Below are positions 26,183 through 37,047 of a DNA stretch of 64,000 nucleotides, piece by piece. Under the pieces are notes generated by a model, which had not been told where the DNA came from, ran no database searches, and saw only the letters and a list, made by a program, of their open reading frames with translations. The translations under genes and the position numbers were made by a program. Source of the DNA: Mesorhizobium sp. STM 4661. Its GTDB lineage: Bacteria; Pseudomonadota; Alphaproteobacteria; Rhizobiales; Rhizobiaceae. Numbering within the stretch: the stretch's first letter is position 1; each line of letters starts with the position of its first letter. Where the stretch lies: positions 62,001-126,000 of the forward strand of contig NZ_CAAF010000031.1 of NCBI RefSeq assembly GCF_000359125.1, written 5' to 3'.

Positions 26183-27247
26183 TCAACCCGCCTTTGCCAT
26201 CTGCATCAGCGTAACCCGCTGTTGCAGCCGGCGCTGCGCCTGGTCGACGACGACGGCGACGATGATGACGAGGCCCTTGATCACCATCTGCCAGAACGAG
26301 CTCACCCCCATCATCACCAGCCCGTCGGAAAGGATGCCGATGACGAAGGCGCCGACGATGGTGCCGCCGATCGTGCCGCGGCCGCCCGACATCGAAGTGC
26401 CGCCGAGCACCGCCGCGGCGATGGCGTTGAGCTCGAAGCTTTCGCCCGTCGCCGGATGCGAGGCCATCAGTTCGGACGAGATGATCAGGCCGACGATAGC
26501 GGCGCAGAAGCCGGAGAACATGTAGACGAACATCTTCACCATGTTGACGCGCACGCCCGATATCCGCGCCGCTCGCTCATTGCCGCCAACGGCGAAGATG
26601 TGGCGGCCGAGCGGCGTGTATTTGGCGAGATAGGCCGCGCCCAGGGCGACGACGATCAGGATCCAGATCGAGACCGGCAGGCCGAGCAGCCGGCCGGCGC
26701 CGAGATAACCGAAGCCGGTGGTGCCGAGCTCCGGCTTGCCGACGAGGTTGGGGAAGGTGCGGCCGTCGGACGACAGCAACGCCAGGCCGCGCGAAACATA
26801 GAGCACGCCGAGCGTGGCGATGAACGGCGCCACGTTCAGCCTGGTGATCAGCAACCCATTGACGGCGCCGATCAATATGCCGACAGCCAGTGTGATCAGC
26901 GCGATCTCGAAGACGTTGAAATAGAGCGTGTAGCCGATCTGCAGGTCGATGCCGTTGAGCACGAGGTAGCCGGCAACCATGCCGCACAGGCCGACGATCG
27001 AGCCCACAGACAGGTCGATGCCGCCGGTGATGATGACGAAGGTCATGCCCATCGCCAGGAAGGCATTCAGCGCCACGTGCTTCGCCATCAGGATCAAATT
27101 GGCGGTCGACAGGAAATTGGGAGCGGCGATCGAGAAGAACACCAGCACCGCGATCAGCGCGATGAAGGTCCTTGCCTTCATCAGCGTCAGCAGCACCGAG
27201 CCGCTCGAAGCGGAGGAGACAGCCGGCTTGGCCGGAATGTCAGTCAT
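26183..27247 (-). CDS. Ribose-type ABC transporter permease (apiose importer)
   Basis: The 354-residue membrane protein of the RbsC/AraH family has about eight to ten hydrophobic segments and the motifs TGGIDLSVGSIVGL (~94-107) and LGGTSMSGGRGTIGGTIVG (~285-303). The ATG at 27247 overlaps the end of the ATPase gene by 8 bases. It forms a homodimeric pore with the upstream RbsA-like ATPase and the RbsB-like binding protein. Ligand assignment to D-apiose follows from the operon partners. Confidence 0.88.
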   Translation of the reverse strand: MTDIPAKPAVSSASSGSVLLTLMKARTFIALIAVLVFFSIAAPNFLSTANLILMAKHVALNAFLAMGMTFVIITGGIDLSVGSIVGLCGMVAGYLVLNGIDLQIGYTLYFNVFEIALITLAVGILIGAVNGLLITRLNVAPFIATLGVLYVSRGLALLSSDGRTFPNLVGKPELGTTGFGYLGAGRLLGLPVSIWILIVVALGAAYLAKYTPLGRHIFAVGGNERAARISGVRVNMVKMFVYMFSGFCAAIVGLIISSELMASHPATGESFELNAIAAAVLGGTSMSGGRGTIGGTIVGAFVIGILSDGLVMMGVSSFWQMVIKGLVIIVAVVVDQAQRRLQQRVTLMQMAKAG

Positions 27248-28811
27248 GGGCGTTGTTCTCCGTGTGCGGGACCGGTCCGTGGCCAAGCGCCGAGGCGGCG
27301 ACGATCGCGGCTTCCGTTGCTTCGGCGCGATCGAACATGCCGGTCAGTTTTCCATTGCTCATCACGGCGATCCGGTCCGACAGCGCCATCACCTCGTCGA
27401 GATCGGAGGTGGCGAAAAGTATGCCAAGCCCGTCTCGCGAAAGCCTGCGCATGGTGCGGAACACATCGGCCTTGGCGCCGACATCGATGCCGCGGCTGGG
27501 CTCATCCATCAAAAGCACCTTCGGCCCGGTGAGCAGCGCCTTGCCGATCACCACCTTCTGCTGGTTGCCGCCCGACAGTGACGAGACCTCCTGCGCCGGG
27601 TCGGCGACCTTGATTGCCAATTCCCGCACCATGCCGGTCACCGCTTGCCGTTCGTCCGCTCCGCTGATGTGGAACAGCCGGGCGAACCGCGACAGGCTGG
27701 CCAGCGTCAGATTGCTGGCGACGGAGAGGATCGACACCAGCCCCTCACGCTGGCGGTCTTCGGGGATCAGCGCCAGCCCGCGCCGGATGCGCCGCGTGGT
27801 GTCGCGCTCGCGCACTTGTCTGCCTGCGATGAAGATCTCGCCGGTCGCCTGGCCGTGGCGGCCCATGATGCAGTCGAACAGCTCGCTGCGTCCGGCGCCC
27901 ATCAGCCCGTATATGCCGAGGATCTCGCCGGCGCGCAGCGACAGCGAGACGTGGTCGACGGCAAGACCGCCGGTCGCGCGCGGCAAGCATATCTCCTCGG
28001 CGCGGAAGATCTCTTCGCCCGGGACATGGCCGTCGGCCTTGGCGAAATCCTTGGCGTCCGAGCCGATCATCTGCCGCACGATCCACTGCGTGTCGACGTT
28101 TTTCATCTCTTCCTGGCCGGTGATGCGGCCGTCGCGCAGCACGGTGATGTAGTCGCCGATGCGGATCAACTCCTCCAGCCGGTGCGAGATGTAGACTATC
28201 GCCACGCCGCGCGCCTTGAGGTCGGCGATCACCTTGAACAGGATCTCGACTTCCGCCGCGCTCAAGGCCGAGGTCGGCTCGTCCATGATCAGGATGCGCG
28301 CATCGAGCGAAACCGCCTTGGCGATCTCGACCAGTTGCTGCTGGCCGATGCGCAGATCCTCGACCAGCATGTCCGGACGTATGCCGGCTTCCAGCCGCTC
28401 CAGGAATTCCGCCGCGCGACGCTCCTGTGCCTTGCGGTCGATCTTGCGGAAGCGATTGGTGATTTCGCGGGTGGCAAAAATGTTCTCGGCGACGCTCATA
28501 TTGCCAAACAGGTTCAACTCCTGGAACACCATGCCGATGCCGCGGTTCATCGCGTCTCCGGATGACGAGAACGAAACTTCTTTACCCTCCAGCAGAATGC
28601 GGCCGGCCGTCGGCTGCTCGACGCCGGCGATGATCTTCATCAATGTCGACTTGCCGGCGCCGTTCTCGCCGACCAGCACATTGACCGCGCCCTTGCGTAC
28701 CTCGAAATTGGCGCGCTTGACCGCAACGGTGCCCGAATAGACCTTCGACACGTCTTCCAGCTTCAGGATGACGTCATGACCGGTCGCGCCCATCTTTTGC
28801 TCAGAAGTCAT
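27240..28811 (-). CDS. Ribose-type ABC transporter ATP-binding protein (apiose importer)
   Basis: The 523-residue RbsA-type protein has two tandem ATPase domains. The first has Walker A GENGAGKST (~50-58), signature LRIGQQQLVEIAKA and LIMDEPTSAL. The second has the degenerate A-loop GLMGAGRSEL, the signature LSGGNQQKV and LLMDEPSRGID, as is normal for this family. It starts with ATG 28811, overlapping the DUF2291 lipoprotein gene by 4 bases. It powers the permease encoded just downstream. Confidence 0.9.
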   Translation of the reverse strand: MTSEQKMGATGHDVILKLEDVSKVYSGTVAVKRANFEVRKGAVNVLVGENGAGKSTLMKIIAGVEQPTAGRILLEGKEVSFSSSGDAMNRGIGMVFQELNLFGNMSVAENIFATREITNRFRKIDRKAQERRAAEFLERLEAGIRPDMLVEDLRIGQQQLVEIAKAVSLDARILIMDEPTSALSAAEVEILFKVIADLKARGVAIVYISHRLEELIRIGDYITVLRDGRITGQEEMKNVDTQWIVRQMIGSDAKDFAKADGHVPGEEIFRAEEICLPRATGGLAVDHVSLSLRAGEILGIYGLMGAGRSELFDCIMGRHGQATGEIFIAGRQVRERDTTRRIRRGLALIPEDRQREGLVSILSVASNLTLASLSRFARLFHISGADERQAVTGMVRELAIKVADPAQEVSSLSGGNQQKVVIGKALLTGPKVLLMDEPSRGIDVGAKADVFRTMRRLSRDGLGILFATSDLDEVMALSDRIAVMSNGKLTGMFDRAEATEAAIVAASALGHGPVPHTENNAHD

Positions 28812-29452
28812 GGCTTCGGCCCGATCTCTGCCTCCGCCGGCGTCACCAGCGGCAGGTCCTGGCCGCTGCCCGGCGTATAGGCGCCCAGCACTTTGGCGGT
28901 GCGGCCCTCCAGCGCCTCGCGCGGCAGCTTGGACAGCACCGTCTTGTCGGCATGGGCGTTGAAGGCCTTGCCGAACTGGGCGAAGTCGATCTGGTTGGTG
29001 AAATCGTTGAACTGGATGAAATCCAGGCTGTCGCGCAGTGCGGTGCCGCGCATGGCGGGGCCGATCTGCACCCGCGCATCCGCCTTGCCGTCGCCGTCGG
29101 CATCGATGTCGACAGTCGCCGCGCGGGACTGCGTATTTGCCGCAACAATTTTGCCCTCCAGGCGAACCGCGAAAGTCCATGGTGAATTCGCCTGTTTCTT
29201 CGGATTGCCGTATTTGGCGCCAGCGGCGGCCGGATCGGTTTTCGCCAGCGCATGGACCTCGGCAAACGGTCCGGCCTTCTGCTGCAGATAGGGGATGACC
29301 TTCGCCGCCCAGATCTCCTCGACCATCTTGTCGGGATTGAAGGCCGGCGCGTCGCCGCTGTTTTCCCCGGATGGTGTCGGCAGGATCTTGCAGGCAGTCA
29401 GGCTGAGGCCGACCACCCCGGCAAGGGTCAGCCAGTTCAGTTTGTTGGACAT
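28808..29452 (-). CDS. DUF2291 periplasmic lipoprotein
   Basis: The 214-residue protein has a lipoprotein signal with lipobox LTAC after residues LAGVVGLS. Its body matches DUF2291, a family often encoded inside ribose-type ABC operons and of unknown function. The ATG at 29452 gives the normal short n-region; another in-frame ATG at 29485 would lengthen it by 11 residues. It sits between the binding protein and ATPase genes, so a helper role in ligand delivery or complex stability is plausible but unproved. Confidence 0.8.
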   Translation of the reverse strand: MSNKLNWLTLAGVVGLSLTACKILPTPSGENSGDAPAFNPDKMVEEIWAAKVIPYLQQKAGPFAEVHALAKTDPAAAGAKYGNPKKQANSPWTFAVRLEGKIVAANTQSRAATVDIDADGDGKADARVQIGPAMRGTALRDSLDFIQFNDFTNQIDFAQFGKAFNAHADKTVLSKLPREALEGRTAKVLGAYTPGSGQDLPLVTPAEAEIGPKP

Positions 29453-29548
29453 GTCAGACTGTTCGGCATGGCGGTCGCGGAGCATCCCGTGAAAATGGCG
29501 GCAAGGGACGAGCCTGAGGCCCGTCCCTTGCGATTGATGACAGCCGGC

Positions 29549-30520
<972 letters not shown>

Positions 30521-30698
30521 TCAACCCAAGGCTACTGTCTGCATTCAATTCGTCAGGCTGGCTGCGGATCGCCTCGAGTTCAAAAGCCGTTTGCCGGCTT
30601 CACCAGCGGATCGTCGCTCCCCAGCCATCCTCCACCCGTTCAGGCCTGAATTTTCTGCGAAGCCTGATTGGTTCGAGCCATCAAACAGCTAAGCTAAC

Positions 30699-30711
30699 TG
30701 GTATAATGAGT
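30699..30711. promoter_or_regulatory. Shared TGGTATAATNAGT element, copy 2 (apiose importer operon)
   Basis: AACTGGTATAATGAGTCA surrounds the core, 209 bases before the binding-protein gene and the only such site in the gap to apnO. On the minus strand the site contains a TTATAC -10-like box. The remaining leader (30491-30698) shows no gene or clear RNA structure. Confidence 0.7.
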
Positions 30712-30736
30712 CAATGACAAATTCAGATGACATGTA

Positions 30737-30760
30737 CCTGATCAGTCATTCAGGATCAGG
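30737..30760 (-). terminator. Hairpin downstream of apnO
   Basis: CCTGATC (30737-30743) pairs with GATCAGG (30754-30760), beginning 13 bases past the apnO stop. The stem is short and no T-run follows, so it is a weak terminator candidate. Confidence 0.35.
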
Positions 30761-30772
30761 ATCCGGCAGCGC

Positions 30773-31600
30773 TCAGGTGATCCGCTGAATGCTCGCGGCG
30801 ATCTCTTCCGGCTCGAACACCCGCTTCCAGTCGTCGCGCATCAGCACCGGCTTGCCGAACTCGATGGCCTTGTTGCAGGCGTCGGAGAACACGCCCTTGG
30901 TCTCGCCGAAGATGACGGCGCCGAGCACATTCATGTGGCCGAGCAGGAAGTCGAGCGCGGCCTGCTGTTCGACACCGCGCGCCACGACCTCGTCGACGGC
31001 TTCCTTCATGACGACGAGCAGCGAGGCGCAAACGGTTTCCGAAAGGCCCGGCTCGAGCAACGCCATCTGTTCGACCGTCACGCGATGCGACCGCATCACC
31101 GGGGCCCAGATGATCCTGGCGATCGCTTCGCCCTTGGCGTAATCCTCTTCCGGTCCCTGCATCAGCGCGCTGACCATGTGCTGCTTGGCCTTGACGCCGC
31201 CGAAATAGTCCTTCTTGGCCGCCATGTCGGTCTCGTCGTTGAAGATCGGCGGATGGCAGGGATGGGTGACGAAATAGGTCAGGTCCGGCCGTTTTGGCAG
31301 ATGGCCGGCGAAAGGGGCGGCGGCGTCGAGCACGACGACCATCGTGCCCGGGGCGAGCTTGCTCTCGATGCTGGTCGCCACCTTGCCGATATGCGTGTCG
31401 GGGACCGCCAGGATCACCACATCGGCGCCCTTGAGCGCCTCGTCGGGGCCGACCGTATCGAAACCCAGTCCGGTCTTCAGCCGCTCGCGGCCGGCGTCGC
31501 TGACCTCGACATGGCGTATGGTGTAGGGCGAGCCGCGAAAATTGGTCGACAGGCGGTAACCCATTTTGCCGCCGGCACCAAACAGCGCAATCGTTGTCAT
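30773..31600 (-). CDS. apnO: NAD-binding oxidoreductase, probable D-apionate oxidoisomerase
   Basis: The 275-residue protein has a Rossmann N terminus (ALFGAGGKMGYRLS, residues 5-18) and a C-terminal helical domain resembling the ketol-acid reductoisomerase/phosphogluconate dehydrogenase group. The published ApnO catalyses oxidation plus hydroxymethyl migration, turning D-apionate into 3-oxo-isoapionate, the substrate of OiaK. Its own upstream copy of the TGGTATAAT element (56 bases from the ATG) ties it to the apiose regulon. The start follows AGGAG by ~10 bases. A generic 6-phosphogluconate dehydrogenase-like annotation is the fallback. Confidence 0.75.
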   Translation of the reverse strand: MTTIALFGAGGKMGYRLSTNFRGSPYTIRHVEVSDAGRERLKTGLGFDTVGPDEALKGADVVILAVPDTHIGKVATSIESKLAPGTMVVVLDAAAPFAGHLPKRPDLTYFVTHPCHPPIFNDETDMAAKKDYFGGVKAKQHMVSALMQGPEEDYAKGEAIARIIWAPVMRSHRVTVEQMALLEPGLSETVCASLLVVMKEAVDEVVARGVEQQAALDFLLGHMNVLGAVIFGETKGVFSDACNKAIEFGKPVLMRDDWKRVFEPEEIAASIQRIT

Positions 31601-31652
31601 CTAGCCGTACTCCTGATCCTCGAACGATGGCATCGCCAATCGTCATCTCATT

Positions 31653-31669
31653 AACTGGTATAATCAGTT
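31653..31669. promoter_or_regulatory. Shared TGGTATAATNAGT element, copy 3 (apnO)
   Basis: Here the element is a near-complete palindrome, AACTGGTATAATCAGTT, with AACTG and CAGTT arms. It lies 56 bases before apnO and overlaps a minus-strand TTGCAA / TATACC promoter-like pair with a 17-base spacer. The rest of the gap to mtnA (31670-31890) holds nothing I can identify. Confidence 0.7.
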
Positions 31670-31890
31670 TACCAAAATTTTGCAATTGAGTAGTTGCTGG
31701 GGCGGTCCAAATTGGCTTAGCGCGCGACGCACAGCTTCGCACATGCCATGAGATCAGGCGGTTGCGTTGGCCGAGGTGGCGTTGGCATCAACCGCTCGGC
31801 GCTGCCGCAATCTATTGCACCCGACATCGGTGCCGGGGCGCTTCGCTTCGAAAGGGGTCGGTGGTGATGTTTTGTCGACGCGAAACTGAA

Positions 31891-32985
31891 TCAGCCGCGT
31901 TCGGGAAACATCGCCTTCAGGCCATCGCGCGAGGCCTTGGCGACGCCGCGTTCGGTGATCAGCCCGGTCACCAGCCGCGCCGGAGTCACGTCGAAGGCGG
32001 GGTTTGCCGCCGGCGTCGCCTCCGGAGAGACCCGGACCTGGGCGATCTCGCCGGCAGCGGTCTTGCCCCAGACCAGCGAAACCTCATCTGGCGAGCGCTG
32101 CTCGATCGGGATTTCGGCGAGCCCGTCGCCCACCGTCCAGTCGATGGTCGGCGAGGGCAGCGCGACATAGAACGGCACATCATTGTCGGCGGCGGCCAGC
32201 GCCTTGAGATAGGTGCCGATCTTGTTGCAGACATCACCGTCGGCGGTCGTGCGGTCGGTGCCGACGATGACCATGTCGATCTCGCCGCGCTGCATCAGAT
32301 GGCCGCCGGCATTGTCGACGATCAGCGTGTGCGGCACGCCGTGCCCGGCCATCTCCCATGCGGTCAGCTGGGCGCCCTGGTTGCGCGGACGCGTCTCGTC
32401 GACATAGACGTGGACCGGAATGCCGGCTTCGGTTGCCAGGTAGATCGGCGCCGTGGCGGTGCCATAGTCGACGGTGGCCAGCCAGCCTGCATTGCAATGG
32501 GTCAGGATGTTGACCGGCTCGCCCGGCTTTTTGCCCGCCGCGATCGCCTTGATGATTTCAAGACCGTTGGCGCCGATGGCGCGGTTGAGGCCGACATCCT
32601 CATCGGCGATTTCGCCGGCGCGCCGGTAGGCGGCAGCGGCGCGTTCTGCAAGTGGCAGAGGTCGCAGGAAACGCCGCATCTCATCCAGCGCCCAGCGCAG
32701 ATTGATCGCGGTCGGGCGGGTTTCGTGCAAGGTCTCCCAGGCCGCGTCGAGCGCCACGTCCGAGGGATCGTCGGCCATCTGCATGGCGACGCCGTAAGCC
32801 GCGGTGACGCCGATCAGCGGCGCGCCGCGCACCCACATATCTCGGATCGCCGTGGCGATGCCGGCAACAGTGCCGATTTTTTCGATACGGAAATCATGCG
32901 GCAGCCAGCGCTGGTCGATGATCTCCACCGAACGCTCGTCGTCGCTCAGCCAGATGGTGCGGTAATGGCGGTCGCCGACGTTCAA
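31891..32985 (-). CDS. mtnA: S-methyl-5-thioribose-1-phosphate isomerase
   Basis: The 364-residue eIF2B-like isomerase has [16 protein letters not shown] (~51-66), the active-site Cys in [18 protein letters not shown] and the catalytic Asp in [19 protein letters not shown] (first 19 residues shown). It converts 5-methylthioribose 1-phosphate to 5-methylthioribulose 1-phosphate; family members also use 5-deoxyribose 1-phosphate. Its start overlaps the mtnK stop by 4 bases. The usual next enzymes mtnB, mtnC, mtnD and mtnE/W are not in the window. Confidence 0.92.
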   Translation of the reverse strand: MNVGDRHYRTIWLSDDERSVEIIDQRWLPHDFRIEKIGTVAGIATAIRDMWVRGAPLIGVTAAYGVAMQMADDPSDVALDAAWETLHETRPTAINLRWALDEMRRFLRPLPLAERAAAAYRRAGEIADEDVGLNRAIGANGLEIIKAIAAGKKPGEPVNILTHCNAGWLATVDYGTATAPIYLATEAGIPVHVYVDETRPRNQGAQLTAWEMAGHGVPHTLIVDNAGGHLMQRGEIDMVIVGTDRTTADGDVCNKIGTYLKALAAADNDVPFYVALPSPTIDWTVGDGLAEIPIEQRSPDEVSLVWGKTAAGEIAQVRVSPEATPAANPAFDVTPARLVTGLITERGVAKASRDGLKAMFPERG

Positions 32986-34253
32986 ATCCTGCTCTCCTGT
33001 TCGATCAGCGCGGCCAGATTGTTGACCTCGTCGATGCTGTGTATCTGGCGCCGGTTGACGGCGAGGTGGCGGCCGAATTTCAGCGCCTTGGTCTCACATC
33101 TGGCACGCAGGTCCTCGTCGGCAATGGTCTCGAAATCGGCGTTGTGCGCGAGGCCCAGGATGCGCCGGTGGATCTCGATGCCGGCAAAGCCCAGAAGGTC
33201 GTCCCAGATCTGATGCAGCACATGGTCGAGCGCCTGCTCGGCGCCGAGCCTGTCGCCCTGATCCTCGAACAGGCTCTTCTGGTAGAGCATGCCGGTGCGC
33301 TCGGTTCGCCACAGATGCGAGAACTCGGCGCGGAAGACGGACCACGTCTCTGTTGTGACATCGAGCAGATAGGCGCGCATGGCGTCGCGCTTTTCCTCCT
33401 GCTCATGGCCGCGCTGCGAGAAGAAGGCCATCCAGAAATTGGCGAGCAGCATGCCGACGTCGAAGGCCATCGGTCCGTAGAAGGCGAATTCGGGATCGAT
33501 CATCCGCGTTTCTGAGTCGGTGACCATGATCGAGCCGGAATGCAAATCGCCATGCAGCAGCGTCTCGGCATTGGCCGCGAACAGATGCTTCAGCCGCTGC
33601 GCTTCGACCTTGAGGTCGCGATCGGCGCGTAGCTCGGCAACCAGGCTGTCGAGCTGCGGACTCGTATGCCGGTTCATCTTGGCGTCGAAATAGGGGTCGG
33701 AAAATACCAGGTTCTCGGTGATGTCGCAGAGCTCGACATTGTCGGCAAACAGCGCCAGATCCGCCTTGCGATCCTTGGTCACCATGCTGAGGTCGGAACC
33801 GCGAAACAGCGTGCGGGCCATGAACAGGCCAATATTCCTGCCAATGTTCGGAAGCTGCCGGCCTTCGATCAGCGCCCGCCGCAGGATGATATGCGGCGAC
33901 AGATACTCCATGATGATCAGCGCCTGGCCTTCGTCGAAGTGATGGATGGCCGGCACCGAACCGGGCGCGCGCGCCTCTTGCCGTGTCAGCGCGTGATACT
34001 CGAAGAAGGAACGCTTCAAAGGCAGCGGCCAGCTGTCGCCGACCAGGCGGACATAGGGCAAGGCCTGCTTGACGACGGCCGCACCCTTGTCGCCTTCGAC
34101 GATGAACACCAGGTTCAGGTTGCCGTCGCCGACTTCGCGGACCTTCCAGCGGGCCGCGTCCGTGCCGATATGCGAACACAGGGCCTCATTGGCGCCGAGG
34201 CGTGCCGAGAGCGTCTCGACCGTCAGTGCTTCGAACGGCAGTTTTTGCGTCAT
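32982..34253 (-). CDS. mtnK: 5-methylthioribose kinase
   Basis: The 423-residue kinase of the APH-like superfamily has the nucleotide-binding [10 protein letters not shown] (~42-51), the catalytic loop [13 protein letters not shown] with Asp, and the metal-binding [14 protein letters not shown]. It phosphorylates 5-methylthioribose at C1. It begins at ATG 34253 behind GGGAGGGTGAGGA and is divergent from a ribose-type ABC importer, sharing a perfect inverted repeat. The pairing suggests that extracellular methylthioribose, or 5-deoxyribose, is imported and phosphorylated by this unit. Confidence 0.92.
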   Translation of the reverse strand: MTQKLPFEALTVETLSARLGANEALCSHIGTDAARWKVREVGDGNLNLVFIVEGDKGAAVVKQALPYVRLVGDSWPLPLKRSFFEYHALTRQEARAPGSVPAIHHFDEGQALIIMEYLSPHIILRRALIEGRQLPNIGRNIGLFMARTLFRGSDLSMVTKDRKADLALFADNVELCDITENLVFSDPYFDAKMNRHTSPQLDSLVAELRADRDLKVEAQRLKHLFAANAETLLHGDLHSGSIMVTDSETRMIDPEFAFYGPMAFDVGMLLANFWMAFFSQRGHEQEEKRDAMRAYLLDVTTETWSVFRAEFSHLWRTERTGMLYQKSLFEDQGDRLGAEQALDHVLHQIWDDLLGFAGIEIHRRILGLAHNADFETIADEDLRARCETKALKFGRHLAVNRRQIHSIDEVNNLAALIEQESRI

Positions 34254-34325
34254 TCCTCACCCTCCCGCTTATGCGCTCCGATCATAGTGGAGCCATGGCG
34301 GTCGGTCCAAGCTAGGAAGCCCTCT

Positions 34326-34354
34326 GGCAATTGTCAATCGTGTTGACAATTGCC
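34326..34354. promoter_or_regulatory. Perfect 12-bp inverted repeat between mtnK and the ABC importer
   Basis: GGCAATTGTCAA (34326-34337) and TTGACAATTGCC (34343-34354) flank a TCGTG spacer. Each arm contains a consensus -35 TTGACA on one strand, so a bound dimer would cover both divergent promoters. No regulator gene lies between the two units. Confidence 0.75.
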
Positions 34355-34390
34355 TATGGAGCCCATAGCGTCTCGGTCAGGGAGGAACGA

Positions 34391-35917
34391 ATGGGCAATG
34401 ATGCCGTGTTCCGCGTGGACGGCCTGAGGAAATCCTTCGGCCATATCGAGGTGCTTGGCGGCGTCTCGCTCGAATTGCATGCCGGCGAAGTCACCGTTCT
34501 GATGGGCGCCAATGGCGCCGGCAAATCGACCCTGGTCAAGATCATCAGCGGCGTCTATGAGCGCGGCGGCGGCACGATGAGCCTCGCCGGCCCAGATTTT
34601 GCGCACAAAGCCTTTGCGCCAAACACACCGGCGGAAGCGATCCGTGCCGGCGTCGTCACCGTTCACCAGAACATCAATGACGGCGTCGTCGCCGATCTCG
34701 ACGTCGCCACCAATCTGACGCTGGACCGGCTGAGCGGCCGCGGCGCGCCGTTCCTGTTCAATCCGGGCCGGGTGCGCCGCGAGGCGAAGGCCGTTGCCGA
34801 CCGTATGGGGCTGGTCATCGATCTCAAGGCCCGCATCAGCGATCTCTCATTGGCCGACCGTCAGATGGTGGCGATTGCGCGCGCCATGGCGCACCAGCCG
34901 AAAGTGCTGATCCTCGACGAGCCGACCTCTTCCCTGTCCAGCGCCGAGGCCGACCGGCTGTTCGCGCTGCTCGACCGGCTGCGCGAGCAAGGCGTGGCGA
35001 TCCTCTATATCTCGCACCGCATGTCGGACATCAGGCGGCTTGCCGACCGCATCGTCTCGATGCGCGACGGCGTCATCTCGGGCGTCTTCGACCAGAAGCC
35101 GCTCGACTATGAAGGCGCGGTCAACGCCATGCTCGGCCGCAAGATCCATCTCGACCGCATCGTCGCCAGGAACTCGGCCAAGGCCGTCCTGACGGTCGAT
35201 GGGTTGCGCATTGCGGAAGGCGCCCGGCCATTCTCGCTGACGCTCGGTGACGGCGAGGTCGTTGCCGTCACCGGCCTCGTCGGCGTCGGCAAGACCGCGC
35301 TCGCCGAGACGCTGTTTGGCGTGCGCAGGCCGCTCGCCGGCACCATGACGATGAACGGCAGGCCCTATGCACCTGAAACGGCCGGTGAGGCGATCGCGGC
35401 CGGCGTGTTCCTGGTCGCCAAGGACCGCGCGACAAGCGGCATCGTCGGTGACTTCAACATCGAGCGGAATGTCAGCCTGCCGTTCCTCAAGCGGACCTCG
35501 CGCCTCGGTGTTCTCAGGCGCCGTATCGAACGCGCCACGGCCCGCCGGCAGATCCGGGAGCTGGGCATCGTCTGCCGCTCGGAGAAGGACGAAATGGCGG
35601 CGCTTTCGGGCGGCAATCAGCAGAAGGTGATGGTGGCGCGCTGGATGTCGCAGGCCGCCAAACTGTTCATCCTGGACGAGCCGTTTCAGGGCGTCGACAT
35701 TTCCGCCAGACGCGACATCGCAGCCAAGCTCAGGGCAAGCGCCAACGGCCGGGCGACGCTGTTGTTCGTCACCGAACTCGACGAGGCGCTGGAGACGGCC
35801 GACCGTATCCTGGTCATGTCGGAGCAGACGATCGTCGGCGAACATCGCAACGCCGACATCGATCTCGAGCGTTTGCTGGCCGAGGTGGCGGGTGGGCCGC
35901 TGCACAGCGCGGCGTAG
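34391..35917 (+). CDS. Ribose-type ABC transporter ATP-binding protein (putative methylthioribose importer)
   Basis: The 508-residue RbsA-type tandem ATPase has the first Walker A GANGAGKST (~38-46), LILDEPTSSL and ISHRMSDI; the second domain has GLVGVGKTAL, signature LSGGNQQKV and FILDEPFQGVD. The ATG at 34391 is preceded by GGAGG at 34380-34384; an upstream non-ATG start would run through the operator. It is first in a three-gene importer unit divergent from mtnK-mtnA, from which a 5-methylthioribose or 5-deoxyribose substrate is inferred. Confidence 0.88.
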   Translation: MGNDAVFRVDGLRKSFGHIEVLGGVSLELHAGEVTVLMGANGAGKSTLVKIISGVYERGGGTMSLAGPDFAHKAFAPNTPAEAIRAGVVTVHQNINDGVVADLDVATNLTLDRLSGRGAPFLFNPGRVRREAKAVADRMGLVIDLKARISDLSLADRQMVAIARAMAHQPKVLILDEPTSSLSSAEADRLFALLDRLREQGVAILYISHRMSDIRRLADRIVSMRDGVISGVFDQKPLDYEGAVNAMLGRKIHLDRIVARNSAKAVLTVDGLRIAEGARPFSLTLGDGEVVAVTGLVGVGKTALAETLFGVRRPLAGTMTMNGRPYAPETAGEAIAAGVFLVAKDRATSGIVGDFNIERNVSLPFLKRTSRLGVLRRRIERATARRQIRELGIVCRSEKDEMAALSGGNQQKVMVARWMSQAAKLFILDEPFQGVDISARRDIAAKLRASANGRATLLFVTELDEALETADRILVMSEQTIVGEHRNADIDLERLLAEVAGGPLHSAA

Positions 35918-36003
35918 ATATCACCGGCAGACGATGAGACGTGGAATGGAGAAGGCATGAGTTCAGTTTGGGTGGAAATGGCGGCAGCGCGCGGGAGCGC
36001 GGA

Positions 36004-36999
36004 ATGACGCTGCGCGACTACGCCATTCGCTACGGGTTCATCCTTCTGCTGTTCGGGCTGGTCGCCTATTTCGCCATCGCCGCCGACGGCTTCGTCTCGC
36101 CGCAGAGCGCCGTCTTCATCTTCCAGTCGGTCGCCATCACCGGCGTGCTGGCGCTCGGCGTCACCGCCACCCTGGTCGTCGGCGGCTTCGACCTGTCGAT
36201 CGGTTCCGTCGCCACCAGCGCCATGATGGCGGCCGCCTATGTGATGGTGGTGCTGGAGCAGAATGCACTCGTCGCGGTCATCGTCTGTTTGCTCATTGGC
36301 GCCGTCGTCGGCCTCATCAATGGCTGGCTGATCGTCTACATGCGCGTGCCGGATCTCCTGGCGACACTCGGCATGATGTTCCTGCTTGTCGGCTTGCAGC
36401 GCATTCCAACCGAGGGCCGCTCGATCGCCACCGGCATGACGATGCCGGACGGATCGGTCGCCAATGGCAAGTTCAGTGACGCCTTCCTGGCGCTCGGTCG
36501 CCACCGCTTCGATTTCTTCATCCCGAATCTCATTCCGGTGTCGGTCGTCGTGCTGCTCGTGCTGGCGGCGCTGATCTGGTTCTTTCTCGAATACACCCGC
36601 TTCGGACGCATGATGTATGCGGTCGGCAGCAATGAAAGGGCCGCCGAACTCGCCGGCGCGCCTGTCAAGGCATACAAAATCTGGGCCTACATTATTTCAG
36701 GAGTTTTTGCCTCGATCGGCGGCATTTTGCTGGCCGCCCGGCTTGGACGCGGCGACATCGCCTCGGGTAATAATCTGTTGCTCGACGCTGTCGCCGCGGC
36801 GCTCATCGGCTACGCGGTCCTCGGGGCCGCCAAGCCGAACGCCTTCGGCACGGCCGTCGGCGCGCTGTTCGTCGGCATCCTGCTGCAAGGCCTCACCATG
36901 ATGAACGCGCCTTACTACACGCAGGATTTCGTCAAGGGCGTGGTTCTGGTCGTCGCCCTTGTCTTCACCTTCGCCCTTTCCGGCAGGGGCAGGAATTAG
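36004..36999 (+). CDS. Ribose-type ABC transporter permease (putative methylthioribose importer)
   Basis: The 331-residue RbsC-family membrane protein has the VVGGFDLSIGSVATSAMM motif (~58-75) and about eight to ten hydrophobic segments. I chose ATG 36004 with a GGGAG stretch just upstream; an open frame from a GTG at 35941 adds a polar segment without homology. A 16-codon reading frame starting at ATG 35957 ends in a TGA overlapping this start (ATGA) and could couple translation. It partners the ATPase upstream and the binding protein downstream. Confidence 0.85.
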   Translation: MTLRDYAIRYGFILLLFGLVAYFAIAADGFVSPQSAVFIFQSVAITGVLALGVTATLVVGGFDLSIGSVATSAMMAAAYVMVVLEQNALVAVIVCLLIGAVVGLINGWLIVYMRVPDLLATLGMMFLLVGLQRIPTEGRSIATGMTMPDGSVANGKFSDAFLALGRHRFDFFIPNLIPVSVVVLLVLAALIWFFLEYTRFGRMMYAVGSNERAAELAGAPVKAYKIWAYIISGVFASIGGILLAARLGRGDIASGNNLLLDAVAAALIGYAVLGAAKPNAFGTAVGALFVGILLQGLTMMNAPYYTQDFVKGVVLVVALVFTFALSGRGRN

Positions 37000-37047
37000 C
37001 TTTTCGACCGGATCAGATTTTTGAGTTCAACAAGTGGAGGAAACAAC

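Noticed and set aside
30699..31668. TGGTATAAT copies as ordinary plus-strand extended -10 promoters
   Set aside because: Copies 2 and 3 have no plus-strand gene downstream, while all three precede minus-strand apiose genes, so an operator role explains them better.
35957..36006. 16-codon reading frame before the permease gene
   Set aside because: The ribosome-binding site is too close to its ATG and the peptide has no recognisable feature; it is mentioned only as possible coupling in the permease entry.
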